64,000 nt of DNA from Glaciimonas sp. PAMC28666 (GTDB lineage: Bacteria; Pseudomonadota; Gammaproteobacteria; Burkholderiales; Burkholderiaceae_D): positions 3,720,001 through 3,784,000 of the forward strand of contig NZ_CP070304.1 of the NCBI RefSeq assembly GCF_016917355.1, given 5' to 3'. Shown piece after piece: positions 1-7,366 of the stretch. A model generated the notes under the pieces. The model was not told the DNA's origin. It was given only the letters and a program-made list of their open reading frames with translations, and searched no databases. Made by a program: the position numbers and the translations under genes. Position 1 is the first letter of the stretch; every line of letters starts with the position of its first letter.

Positions 1-31
1 CCGGCGGCAATAGCGTTCTTGTTTAGCCACT

Positions 32-84
32 AAAAAATCCCCCAACAACATCTGGTTACGGCTAGATGGTGGTGGGGATTTTTT
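32..84 (-). terminator. Intrinsic terminator-like hairpin after immunity gene gamma
   Basis: An 11-bp perfect inverted repeat (AAAAAATCCCC at 32-42, GGGGATTTTTT at 74-84) encloses a partly paired interior. It lies 20 bases past the stop of the minus-strand immunity gene and has A/T runs on both sides, so it could act as a bidirectional terminator. The whole segment 1-104 is a diverged copy of 6941-7045, which follows immunity gene alpha. Confidence 0.7.
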
Positions 85-104
85 CGTTTATAAGAAACTA
101 AATA

Positions 105-413
105 CTACGAGCTATTTTTATCGTCTTCGCCTGGTTTTTTAGGGGTGTTCAGTGAACCGATAAAAGCTAAGAAGACAGCACCTACGCCTGCGCTCATTGG
201 GACTAGTATGCCAACTGGAGTGAAGGTGTTTTCTAGCATTGCTTGAGTAGCAAACGCTAACCCCTTTGCATAAATTCCAGATATATATAATCCAACATAC
301 ATACTCACCGTTGCCACTAAAAAAATTACCCGATACTTAAATCGGCTTAACCATTGCGTAATCACCTGGCCAAATAAGCCACCAACTATTCCAGACCAGA
401 ATCCGTCAAACAT
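105..413 (-). CDS. CDI immunity protein, gamma variant (membrane protein, orphan)
   Basis: This 102-residue protein is the presumed immunity partner of the toxin tip encoded just upstream (428-1225; gap about 14 bp). It has an N-terminal MFDGFWSG segment, a basic stretch RFKYR, a first hydrophobic segment at about residues 28-50, a second at about 68-88, and a charged C-terminus ending EDDKNSS. The two ends match the four other immunity genes in this window, while the centre (about 38-68) varies. Its centre is close to that of the immunity gene next to full-length cdiA (shared pattern GLYI.GIY.KGL.FATQAMLEN). An inner-membrane immunity protein fits a toxin that acts on the membrane, as known for some CdiI proteins. 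No named family was recognised; function is inferred from position and paralogy. Confidence 0.75.
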   Translation of the reverse strand: MFDGFWSGIVGGLFGQVITQWLSRFKYRVIFLVATVSMYVGLYISGIYAKGLAFATQAMLENTFTPVGILVPMSAGVGAVFLAFIGSLNTPKKPGEDDKNSS

Positions 414-427
414 ATCACCTCCGATTA

Positions 428-1225
428 TTATTTTTTGGGTGAATTAACTACACCTTGCGCAGCATCACCAGCGACCTTGCCAAACACACCGCTATTAACA
501 CGCGTGATAAGTCCAGGCACTGTTGCCCAGTTTTTAAGGGTATTAGGTGTTCCAGCCCACCCGAACATCGCCGTACTGTACATGCCGGTTAAGCCACCTA
601 TAGCCATTGCAGCAGCGAGGCCGGGATAAGAGAAGCGTTGATCAAAGCCAGTACTAAAATTTTTCTGATTGAAAAATTTATCATAACCCGCCACAGCCCC
701 CGCTCCAACGGTATAAGTCGTTCCCGAAACCGCCGCTCCCGTCCCCAAAGCCGCCCCTGCCGAATACGCCGCCGCAGCCGCCTTATAAGCGGCATAAACA
801 TCCATCACTGAGCCGCCCCCCACGCCAGCAGTTGCCACCCCGGCAGCGGTTGCAGCAGCGCCAAGCGTCGCCTTACTTGCCAGTGCCCGAATGGTCTGAT
901 CGCGATCCATTGCTGCGTTAATATCACTATCTGACGGTTTGTTCGTGCCGCCATAACCTGCATACATATCAGCATTCGCTTTCTGCTCGGGTGTTGTGTA
1001 GAACATAAATCCCGTGCCACTCTTGCCTTCTGAGGGCAGTAAACCACGCCCTGCTTCCTGTAAAAAAGTATAGGCACTCTGATCCCATGAACCAGATGAG
1101 CCAGACTGGACTTGCCGATCTGCCTGTGCCGTTAATTCTTGTTGTGCCTGATCAATCGAAATTCCTTTTTTTAGCGCATAACGTGATGCATTACCTTTAA
1201 TCCACTTTTTCTCATCAGGATGCAT
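428..1225 (-). CDS. Orphan CdiA-CT toxin tip, gamma variant
   Basis: This encodes a detached C-terminal toxin region of a CdiA-type protein, 265 residues from an ATG inside the motif DANNRQ-MHPDEK; the motif itself starts at about 1243. It has the helical entry part (about 1-120, with VDQAQQELTAQADRQVQ-like and PGFMFYTTPEQKAN-like blocks), an Ala/Gly-rich hydrophobic part (about 119-170), a variable part, then FDQRFSYPGL and further Gly-rich hydrophobic segments. The open frame runs on upstream to 1444, but that extension is mobile-element sequence. No promoter or clear ribosome site was seen, so it is probably a silent cassette that becomes expressed only when recombined onto cdiA. The toxin activity is not shown by a known catalytic motif; pore formation is inferred. 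Confidence 0.75.
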   Translation of the reverse strand: MHPDEKKWIKGNASRYALKKGISIDQAQQELTAQADRQVQSGSSGSWDQSAYTFLQEAGRGLLPSEGKSGTGFMFYTTPEQKANADMYAGYGGTNKPSDSDINAAMDRDQTIRALASKATLGAAATAAGVATAGVGGGSVMDVYAAYKAAAAAYSAGAALGTGAAVSGTTYTVGAGAVAGYDKFFNQKNFSTGFDQRFSYPGLAAAMAIGGLTGMYSTAMFGWAGTPNTLKNWATVPGLITRVNSGVFGKVAGDAAQGVVNSPKK

Positions 1226-1682
1226 TTGCCGATTATTAGCATCAGGGCAGTCCGACGCAATATTCACCGCCAAACGCCGCCGACCCAGACGGGGCGGGGC
1301 TTGCCGGGCGATCCATTTTCCAGACACGCTCTTACGCGGGGGGATTTTTCCAGACGCGGTTTTTGCCTCCACAGAGCAGGCGTTAAGACGCACGCGGTGC
1401 GTGCGTGGGGGGTGCCTTTGATGTTGCCGTTGGGGGTTGTGCATCGCGCCATTATACGGATGCTGTGTGGGGAGACTATTTTGTGCGTCACGCTTCTTCG
1501 CCGGACTGCACCGGCGCTCATCCCGTCAAGGGCGCGTAGCGGGCGCAGCCGCACCCTTGACGGCTCTCAAAGAAATACGCTAGGCCATGCGGTGCAAGGC
1601 GGCTCTATCCCTTGCACCGCTTGTAAAGCGCTGTTGCTGTTGTCGTTGTCGTTGTCGTTGATTTGTCCTGCCATCTGAATGA

Positions 1683-1717
1683 CGGCGAAGCACGGCAGCA
1701 AGTGAGGCACGAGCGCG
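1683..1717 (+). repeat. 35-bp direct repeat, first unit
   Basis: It begins CGGCGAAGCACGGCAGCAAG and differs by one base from 1940-1974, 257 bp downstream. Both lie in the structured non-coding region. They could be iterons or remnants of a short internal duplication. The same pair recurs at 9781-9815 and 10038-10072. Confidence 0.8.
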
Positions 1718-1790
1718 TGCGGTAACCCTGATCAATCCTTGCGCCTTGCGGCGCACACCTTAAGCCTGGCAGACGTGCAGGGGCGTAAGA

Positions 1791-1871
1791 CATAATGCCC
1801 GTTACGCGATATTGGCGCACCAAGCCAGCTCCGCTGGCGACTGCGTCAATGTTGCGTAATGCGGCATTATG
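1791..1871 (+). ncRNA. 81-nt compound stem-loop, candidate structured RNA or origin hairpin
   Basis: The outer 9 bp (CATAATGCC with GGCATTATG) are perfect. After a small asymmetric internal loop there are 18 consecutive pairs (1802-1819 with 1842-1859), of which three are G-T/G-U. A 6-bp terminal stem GCCAGC/GCTGGC follows, with the triloop TCC. The three wobble pairs form only in plus-strand RNA or ssDNA; the minus strand would have C-A mismatches. A second 8-bp hairpin (1873-1891) follows after one base. No known RNA family was recognised. Confidence 0.55.
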
Positions 1872-1939
1872 TTAAATCGCACAGCGATTTACCCCGGAAC
1901 GGCTGTGCTGTTGACCTGGCGTTGCCCTGTTCCGATCAA

Positions 1940-1974
1940 CGGCGAAGCACGGCAGCAAGTGAGGCACGAACGCG
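1940..1974 (+). repeat. 35-bp direct repeat, second unit
   Basis: Second unit of the pair described at 1683-1717; it carries GAA where the first has GAG. It lies 77 bp before the stop of the recombinase gene. Confidence 0.8.
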
Positions 1975-2050
1975 CATTCTTTCCTACACATTGGCAGCAA
2001 GCGTGGCCGTTATTCTCGGCTCGCCGCTGGCAGTACCGCAGCGCGGCTGA

Positions 2051-3073
2051 TCAGGCTTTAGTCTCGTCCTTGACCCGCGTTAAGCGCGCCGGATGCGTCA
2101 GGGTGTGGACTTCTTTTAATTTGTTGATCGCCATCTGCGTATAAATCTGCGTACTCGACAGATCGGCATGACCAAGCATGATTTGGACAAAGCGCAGGTC
2201 AGCACCGTTTTCCAGCATCAGCGTCGCCATCGTATGTCGAAATATATGGCAGCTTCCCGTCTTGCCTATACTGGCGGCATTGATATAGCGCTTGATCATT
2301 TCGGACAGCCAACGCGGGTCTATCGCGTCTCCCTGCTGCGTCAGAAACAGCGTACCGTCATCGTCGGCCAGTGCACACTCCGGGCGGATGCTGTCGCGGT
2401 ATTTGGCAATCCACGCTAACGCACGATCACCAATGGGAATGAGCCGGTCTTTCTTGCCTTTACCTTGCCGCACCATCAACGTGCCGCGCTCATGGTCGAT
2501 GTCGTGCAGCTGCAAATGACACAGTTCGGTGCGTCGAATCCCGGTGCTGTAGAGGGTTTCCATGATGGCCCGGTTACGGCAACCCAGCGGTGTGCCAACA
2601 TCTGCGCCGTTGAGCACTTTGTCGGCTTCATCTGCCGACAGAATATGTTTAGGCAGGCGCTTTTCAATACGCGGCATGTCAATATCTGCCGCCGGATTGG
2701 ACAGTATCCGGCGGTTCTTAACCAGCCACCGAAACCACAGACGCAGCGGAACCAGGCGCATATGCTGACTGCGACCAGAAATCGCCTCTCCATTACTTTT
2801 GCGGTACAAAAACAAATGACGCTGGTAGCGCTCAATGATCGGACGCGTGATCTCTGCCGGGTGACACAGACCACGCTCAGTGCACCAGCTCACAAAGTCG
2901 CGCAAATGCTGCTCCCGGTGTATCACCGTTTGCTCACTGTAATTGCGTATCCGCATCCAGTCCAGAAACGGCAGCATCTGGAAATACAGGCTGGCAGCGT
3001 CGAGCGGGTTACCAATGATTTCTATCCGCGTTTTTTTGCGACCTCGGGTGTTCTTGAGAGTCGGCGCGGTCAT
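2051..3073 (-). CDS. Tyrosine recombinase/integrase of the element (left copy)
   Basis: This 340-residue XerC/D-like site-specific recombinase would catalyse integration and excision of the element. The N-terminal SAM-like core-binding domain spans about 30-125 and the catalytic domain about 140-320. Visible catalytic residues are R180 (in STGIRRTEL), a Lys in GKGKKDR (205-210), H276-x-x-R279 (HIFRH), H302 (LGHADLS) and the nucleophile Y311 (QIYTQM). The gene starts inside the last codons of the primase gene with an ATGA overlap, so the two are translationally coupled and probably act together. The reading frame is complete. A recombinase downstream of a primase, without an excisionase, fits a small integrative element. 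Confidence 0.92.
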   Translation of the reverse strand: MTAPTLKNTRGRKKTRIEIIGNPLDAASLYFQMLPFLDWMRIRNYSEQTVIHREQHLRDFVSWCTERGLCHPAEITRPIIERYQRHLFLYRKSNGEAISGRSQHMRLVPLRLWFRWLVKNRRILSNPAADIDMPRIEKRLPKHILSADEADKVLNGADVGTPLGCRNRAIMETLYSTGIRRTELCHLQLHDIDHERGTLMVRQGKGKKDRLIPIGDRALAWIAKYRDSIRPECALADDDGTLFLTQQGDAIDPRWLSEMIKRYINAASIGKTGSCHIFRHTMATLMLENGADLRFVQIMLGHADLSSTQIYTQMAINKLKEVHTLTHPARLTRVKDETKA

Positions 3074-6000
3074 GCTTGCGCCTCATCAACAACGGCGGCT
3101 AACGAAGAACCATTGTTTTTTTTCTGCTGTATACGCAGTTTTTGCACACTTTCTGGGGTTTCAGCCGCTGCGCCTTGCTGGACCTCAGTTAGCACCATCC
3201 GACCAGACCCCGACTGCATGCCGACTGCAGCCCGACCGCTGGCCGACCACTCGCTGTTTTTATCCGACCACTGGGAATCATTGTCGAGTCTGGACGGGTC
3301 AAGGAGGCCCATTAAATGCGGGTGATCGTCGCCTTTGCCGTCGTAACTCAACTCGTAATCGGTCGCCTGGCGCCGTCCGTTGTAATGCGCAATCAGATAT
3401 TCCAGTTCGACCAATCGGGCGAAATACAGTTTTAACTGGGTGTCGCCCCAGCGCGTCATTTCGCGTACCTGCTTGCGCGTAAAACGAAATGTGTCGCGCT
3501 GCATCTGCAAGTCAGTACAACGCTGTGCCACCCAGCTTTGCAGCAGCGTGAGGAGGCGGCGCGGTTGCGGGGGCAGTTCGTCCAGCGTACGCCCCAGCAC
3601 TTCATGCGCGATCCGGTTGGCTAACGCAATGTCGTCTTTTGTCACTTCAATGTAGTCCAGCTGTGCTCCACGATGATCGACGCTTTTGACTTCGCGCTGA
3701 TGCTGATGCAATAACGCAATCGCCCGGATCAACGTTAAATATTTCATGTGGTCGCGCCGCATCCGGGTTTTGTCATCAAGGAAGGTTAACTGATTCGCAT
3801 ACGGATTAACCACATGCACGGCCTTGAGCAGCCGTTGCGCATTCTGATGCAGAGTAGTGATACTTTTTTTCTCGCGGTCCATCACCAACCCTTCCAAGGT
3901 CTGCTTCGCCCGCTGGCGCGCATGGATCGCCTGCGTCTGCTCACGACTTTCATTGACGGTTAATACCAGACAACGATTGAGCAATTCTTCGTCAACATCA
4001 ATGGCCGTGGTGGTCAGCATCAGCATCACCGGGCCTTTGACGCAATATTGCTTCGTCACCAGATTGCCGGTCGTCTCATCCTTGCCGGTACTGGCCATCG
4101 TCAGTTCGCCATCAGACTGCAATAACTTCAGGGCATACGCGGCCTGGCGCACGCCTTCTTCTTCGGCAATCGCCAGGATTTTGTGTTGTAAATCGTTTTC
4201 TCCAAGGTAAAACAGACTCTGGCCGGTCATGGCGCTGTATTGAATCCGTTCTTCTTCCGGCATCAGATTGAGCACCGCTTCCATCAACGCACTTTTACCG
4301 GCCGCAGAAGACGACTGAATCAAGACCGCCAGCGGGGCATCGAGCTTGCGACTGACCGCCGCCAGATAACCGGCCAGTAAATTGGTCGCTTCGCCGACGA
4401 TCCCGCAGCGTTCCATGTCGGCAACCAAACGGTCAGTCAGGTCCGGCGCTTTGAGCAAGGCAAGGGCCGCGGCGGTGTCGCTCTCGGAGAGGGGCGGTAC
4501 GCTGTCTTTGGGCGTGAGGGCGGCACTGAGCGCCGCATCCTGTAACGTTTCCAGCTTCAGCAAGACGTGGCCCAGGTCGCGCTTGATGGTCTCGTCCGGC
4601 ACCCCCAGTTCAATGGCCGCCTGTTTGATATACACCAGCCGCTGTTTGGCACTGTAGATATCCAGCAAATCAACGTAATACGCGCCTTCCGTTCCCGTTT
4701 TATTGTCACGCCGCACCTGCACGTTGACCCGCATCTGCTCCGGCGAGAGATTCTTTTGCCAGCCACGGATACGCCAGTGACGCTCGCCCAGGCTGAGCAA
4801 TAATTCGCCTTTTACCGTTTGGGAAACCTGCGCCGGTTCGGACGCTGGCGGTGCTTCGGGCGCTGCTGGCGATGACACCGCAGCTAAAGAAGAAGTGATA
4901 GGGGCAGCTGTTGCAGATGTCGCCCGTGATGGCGCTACAGCAGCGGGCTTTTCTCTCTTGTGGGAGGGTTCTTTCGCCGCGATGTCAGCCACTGGCGGCA
5001 CAGACGAAACAGCGAGGTTTACCACCACTGAGGGAGATTGTCCTTTTCCCAACCAATGCGCCTGTTGCAGCAGAACGCCCAGACTCTTCTCCGCCGGCTG
5101 CACTTTCTGCGCATAATCATTGACGTCCATCCCCTTCGGAAATACCACCCGGAAACAGTCCATACCCGCTTCCTGCAATAACACTGCCAGTTGCTCAGCA
5201 GCGGCATTCCCCGCATCGTCACGGTCATAGGCAATCAGTATGCGCTGCGTGCCGTGCTGTTTTAATGCGTGCCAGTGATCCGCCGTAAAACCATTCACCC
5301 CATAACTGGCGATCACATTGCGATACCCCGCACACCAGAAGGTCATCGCATCAATTAACGATTCACACAGAATAATATCCTTCTGCGCCACCAGCGCCAC
5401 TTCGTTCCAGATCCCCCGCAACGGACGCGCCAGATATAAATGGCGCGGCTGACCCGACGACAGTTTGTTGTTGGGGGCAATCCGCCGCCCGTACAGTTGC
5501 ATGATCTGACCCGACTGCGCCGCATTCGCGCCCTCTGACATACCAATCACCGGCACCACCAGACAACCGTTCAAATGCTCGTGACCGCTGGCCCGATACA
5601 CACCCACCGCTTGCAGCTGCGCCCGCATGTCACGCCCCGCTTGCGTATGCCCCGGCGGGAGACGATAGGTCAGACTTTTATTGGCGTAACCAAGTCTGAA
5701 GGTGTCGATCAATTCGCTGCTGACCAGAGCGCGGCTGGACAAATACGCCAGCGCTTCCGGCGATTGTTGTAAATTGGCATGGTAACTAGCGACCACTTGC
5801 GATAACAATAACTGCTGATCCTGCGCGACCAGCACCGGCAAATGACGCAGTTGACTACGGCCCACGCCGACACGCTCACTCTCAAGGTGCGCACCATTTC
5901 TGAGGATTTGCACCGCATGCGGCAGCGAAACCGACTGGGTTTTGATAACCCAGTCAATGACCGAGCCAGCAGCGCCACAGCCAAAGCAGTGATACAGGTT

Positions 6001-6168
6001 CTTCGCCGCCGACACCGTCAGGCTCGGCGTCTTCTCTGCATGGAATACGCACAGCATCACGTAATCCTTGCCGCGCTTCGTCAACTGATGCCCGCCGCTT
6101 TCGATCAGCCGCAATAAGCTCACTTCCTGTTTTAACCGCTCTAGCTCGCTGTCGGGAATGCGGGGCAT
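3070..6168 (-). CDS. CHC2-Toprim primase fused to helicase-like ATPase (left copy)
   Basis: This 1032-residue replication protein has a DnaG-type zinc-binding domain at the N-terminus (C40-x2-H43, C61-x2-C64). A Toprim domain follows at about 255-345, with CESLIDA and AYDRDDAGNAA acidic motifs. Then come a Pro/Ala-rich linker (about 385-445) and a C-terminal ATPase with a Walker A-like SSSAAGKS near residue 620. It probably primes and unwinds the excised element's DNA, in the manner of satellite primase-helicases such as the phage P4 alpha protein, although the fold details differ. It starts just upstream of the recombinase gene and overlaps it by four bases. The divergent XRE gene across a 105-bp gap probably represses it. 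The full domain set suggests that the protein is active. Confidence 0.88.
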   Translation of the reverse strand: MPRIPDSELERLKQEVSLLRLIESGGHQLTKRGKDYVMLCVFHAEKTPSLTVSAAKNLYHCFGCGAAGSVIDWVIKTQSVSLPHAVQILRNGAHLESERVGVGRSQLRHLPVLVAQDQQLLLSQVVASYHANLQQSPEALAYLSSRALVSSELIDTFRLGYANKSLTYRLPPGHTQAGRDMRAQLQAVGVYRASGHEHLNGCLVVPVIGMSEGANAAQSGQIMQLYGRRIAPNNKLSSGQPRHLYLARPLRGIWNEVALVAQKDIILCESLIDAMTFWCAGYRNVIASYGVNGFTADHWHALKQHGTQRILIAYDRDDAGNAAAEQLAVLLQEAGMDCFRVVFPKGMDVNDYAQKVQPAEKSLGVLLQQAHWLGKGQSPSVVVNLAVSSVPPVADIAAKEPSHKREKPAAVAPSRATSATAAPITSSLAAVSSPAAPEAPPASEPAQVSQTVKGELLLSLGERHWRIRGWQKNLSPEQMRVNVQVRRDNKTGTEGAYYVDLLDIYSAKQRLVYIKQAAIELGVPDETIKRDLGHVLLKLETLQDAALSAALTPKDSVPPLSESDTAAALALLKAPDLTDRLVADMERCGIVGEATNLLAGYLAAVSRKLDAPLAVLIQSSSAAGKSALMEAVLNLMPEEERIQYSAMTGQSLFYLGENDLQHKILAIAEEEGVRQAAYALKLLQSDGELTMASTGKDETTGNLVTKQYCVKGPVMLMLTTTAIDVDEELLNRCLVLTVNESREQTQAIHARQRAKQTLEGLVMDREKKSITTLHQNAQRLLKAVHVVNPYANQLTFLDDKTRMRRDHMKYLTLIRAIALLHQHQREVKSVDHRGAQLDYIEVTKDDIALANRIAHEVLGRTLDELPPQPRRLLTLLQSWVAQRCTDLQMQRDTFRFTRKQVREMTRWGDTQLKLYFARLVELEYLIAHYNGRRQATDYELSYDGKGDDHPHLMGLLDPSRLDNDSQWSDKNSEWSASGRAAVGMQSGSGRMVLTEVQQGAAAETPESVQKLRIQQKKNNGSSLAAVVDEAQA

Positions 6169-6195
6169 GGAATTGTCCTTAGTCTAAAAGCTGTC

Positions 6196-6216
6196 AAGTA
6201 TCTACTCAATATACTT
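6196..6216. promoter_or_regulatory. Candidate repressor operator in the divergent intergenic region (left copy)
   Basis: A 6-bp inverted repeat, AAGTAT (6196-6201) and ATACTT (6211-6216), is separated by 9 bp. It lies between the primase start (6168) and the XRE gene start (6274), where a phage-type repressor would bind to control both divergent promoters. No clear -35/-10 pair could be assigned. Confidence 0.45.
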
Positions 6217-6273
6217 TAATTGTCCCTCATATGCTACTATAGAGCAAGCGTTAAAAACACAGGGCTTACACTC

Positions 6274-6645
6274 ATGCGCATTACAAATCTCTTTATTTTT
6301 CCCATGAGCTTCCCTGCACGCTTGTCTTCGCTTCGTAAGGAGCTGGGCTTTACCCAGCAACAAATGGCTGACAAGATCAGCATGCACGTTTCACAATTAA
6401 AACGGTATGAGTCGGGCGCCTCACAGCCCACTATTGATGTATTTCGACGCATCGCACTGGCGCTTAATGTCAGCGCAGATATGCTGCTTTTTGAGCCGGA
6501 GGAACGTGGGCCGGATGAGCGCCTAAAACTGCAATTTGAAGCGGTCTCCAAGCTCGATGAGAAGGAGCGGGAGGCAGTGGAAACGATGATTGCTGGTGTG
6601 CTGCATATGCATGATGCCAAGCGTTGGCAAGCAGCTAAAAAATAA
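6274..6645 (+). CDS. XRE-family repressor of the element (left copy)
   Basis: A small DNA-binding protein of about 123 residues from the ATG at 6274 (MRITN); an alternative ATG is at 6304 (MSFPARL), which places the helix-turn-helix in the usual N-terminal position. The HTH spans LRKELGFTQQQMADKIS to FRRIALALNVSADMLLF, the classical lambda-Cro/phage repressor arrangement. The C-terminal part is acidic (KLDEKEREAVETMI) and may dimerise. The gene is divergent from primase-recombinase and upstream of the symE-like gene. It probably keeps the element quiescent by binding the operator between the two start codons. No LexA-like peptidase domain is present. Confidence 0.88.
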   Translation: MRITNLFIFPMSFPARLSSLRKELGFTQQQMADKISMHVSQLKRYESGASQPTIDVFRRIALALNVSADMLLFEPEERGPDERLKLQFEAVSKLDEKEREAVETMIAGVLHMHDAKRWQAAKK

Positions 6646-6727
6646 TTTGATGCAGTAAAAGACGCGGATTGCTGGTGTATCAGCACCAACAACCCGCTAA
6701 CCACAACCAACTAAAACGGAGTTGAAT

Positions 6728-6937
6728 ATGGCTAAGCCGAATCATACGCGAGATAGTCTCGCACCAACAAACAGTCACACAGATCGGTTCTTAACCGTGT
6801 CTCTTTATCCTGAGCCACAGCCGCATGTTCCGTGGATACGCTTGCGAGGATTGTGGCTTAAACAGGCTGGTTTTACAGCGCAGACTAAAATCAAAGTACA
6901 GGTGATGACCGACAGGCTAGTGATCACCAGAGTATAG
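6728..6937 (+). CDS. SymE-like toxin (left copy)
   Basis: This 69-residue protein carries the SymE signature RFLTVSLYPEP, VPWIRLRGLWL and a closing RLVITRV. SymE of Escherichia coli is a toxin repressed by the antisense RNA SymR and by LexA. The chosen start ATG (6728) has a CGGAG ribosome site at a good distance; an in-frame TTG lies two codons upstream. The gene follows the XRE gene by 82 bp, and an imperfect hairpin near 6669-6692 lies in that gap. As cargo of an integrative element it could serve stability or defence. An antisense partner cannot be confirmed from sequence alone. Confidence 0.82.
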   Translation: MAKPNHTRDSLAPTNSHTDRFLTVSLYPEPQPHVPWIRLRGLWLKQAGFTAQTKIKVQVMTDRLVITRV

Positions 6938-6972
6938 AAACCGGCGGCAATAGCGTTCTTGTTTAGCCATTA

Positions 6973-7026
6973 AAAAAAATCCCCAACAACATCTGGTCAC
7001 GGCTAGATGATGGTAGGGATTTTTTT
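6973..7026 (-). terminator. Intrinsic terminator-like hairpin after immunity gene alpha (left copy)
   Basis: AAAAAAATCCC (6973-6983) pairs with GGGATTTTTTT (7016-7026). It sits between the element's symE-like gene and the converging immunity gene, and the T/A runs on both sides would end transcription from either direction. It is related to the hairpin at 32-84. Confidence 0.7.
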
Positions 7027-7045
7027 GTTTATAAAAAACTAAATA

Positions 7046-7354
7046 CTACGAGCTATTTTTATCGTCCTCGTTTGATTTCTTCGGGGTGTTCAATGAACCG
7101 AGAAAGGCTAAGAAGACAGCAAGTAGGCCGCCACCCATTGGAACCAGAATAAGTATCGGCTCGAAGCCCCTCATAAAAACAATCTCAAATGCTTCCTGTA
7201 ACCCTTTTTCTTTTACGCCAGCAGCAAACATAAACACTTGTATAGCTAGTGTTACCACTAAAAAAATCACCCAGTATCTAAAGCGACTCAACCATTGCGT
7301 AATCGCAGGACCAAACATGCCGCCCAATATCCCAGACCAGAAGCCATCAAACAT
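7046..7354 (-). CDS. CDI immunity protein, alpha variant (left copy)
   Basis: A 102-residue membrane protein with the same end regions as the other immunity genes (MFDGFWSGILGGMFG and LGSLNTPKKSNEDDKNSS). Its own central segment reads FMFAAGVKEKGLQEAFEIVFMRGFE. Hydrophobic segments lie at about 28-48 and 68-88. It directly follows the alpha toxin tip and presumably protects against that tip only. It is identical to 15144-15452. Protection is inferred from gene order and paralogy. Confidence 0.75.
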   Translation of the reverse strand: MFDGFWSGILGGMFGPAITQWLSRFRYWVIFLVVTLAIQVFMFAAGVKEKGLQEAFEIVFMRGFEPILILVPMGGGLLAVFLAFLGSLNTPKKSNEDDKNSS

Positions 7355-7366
7355 AATAATTTCCTA

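Larger units (their letters stand above)
1250..2050. other. Structured non-coding region of the element, left copy
   Basis: About 0.8 kb without a credible gene, between the recombinase stop and the gamma toxin tip. It holds a series of inverted repeats: 1388-1406 (8-bp arms), 1499-1516 (6-bp arms), 1523-1563 (10-bp arms), 1589-1620 (11-bp arms), 1740-1755 (6-bp arms), 1791-1871 (long compound stem) and 1873-1891 (8-bp arms). It also has a 35-bp direct repeat with one mismatch (1683-1717 and 1940-1974) and four GTTGTC-like hexamers near 1629-1660. The density of stems next to a primase gene suggests a replication origin or ssDNA-initiation region, or structured RNAs; this is inference. Confidence 0.6.
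1244..6940. mobile_element. CDI-embedded integrase/primase element, left copy (about 5.7 kb)
   Basis: The segment separates immunity gene alpha (7046-7354) from toxin tip gamma, two modules that would otherwise be adjacent as beta and alpha are at 8158-8206. It contains a structured non-coding region, a tyrosine recombinase, a primase-helicase, an XRE regulator and a SymE-like toxin, but no capsid, tail, relaxase or transposase gene. The gene set resembles a self-replicating integrative element or satellite. Exact ends are not resolved: one is near the DANNRQ codons of the gamma tip, the other between the symE-like stop (6937) and immunity gene alpha. No convincing att direct repeat was found by eye. 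Confidence 0.7.

Noticed and set aside
1226-1444. Upstream extension of the gamma toxin frame (also 9324-9542 for beta)
   Set aside because: It is the element's hairpin-rich sequence, with Arg/Pro-biased translation, and has no homology to the other tips.
1605-1823. Minus-strand frame with a Thr run
   Set aside because: It translates GTTGTC-type hexamer repeats, lacks a ribosome site and overlaps hairpins.
1240-7045. Attachment-site core shared by both element ends (CCGACGCAATA versus CCGGCGGCAATA)
   Set aside because: The match is short and needs a gap; chance similarity cannot be excluded.
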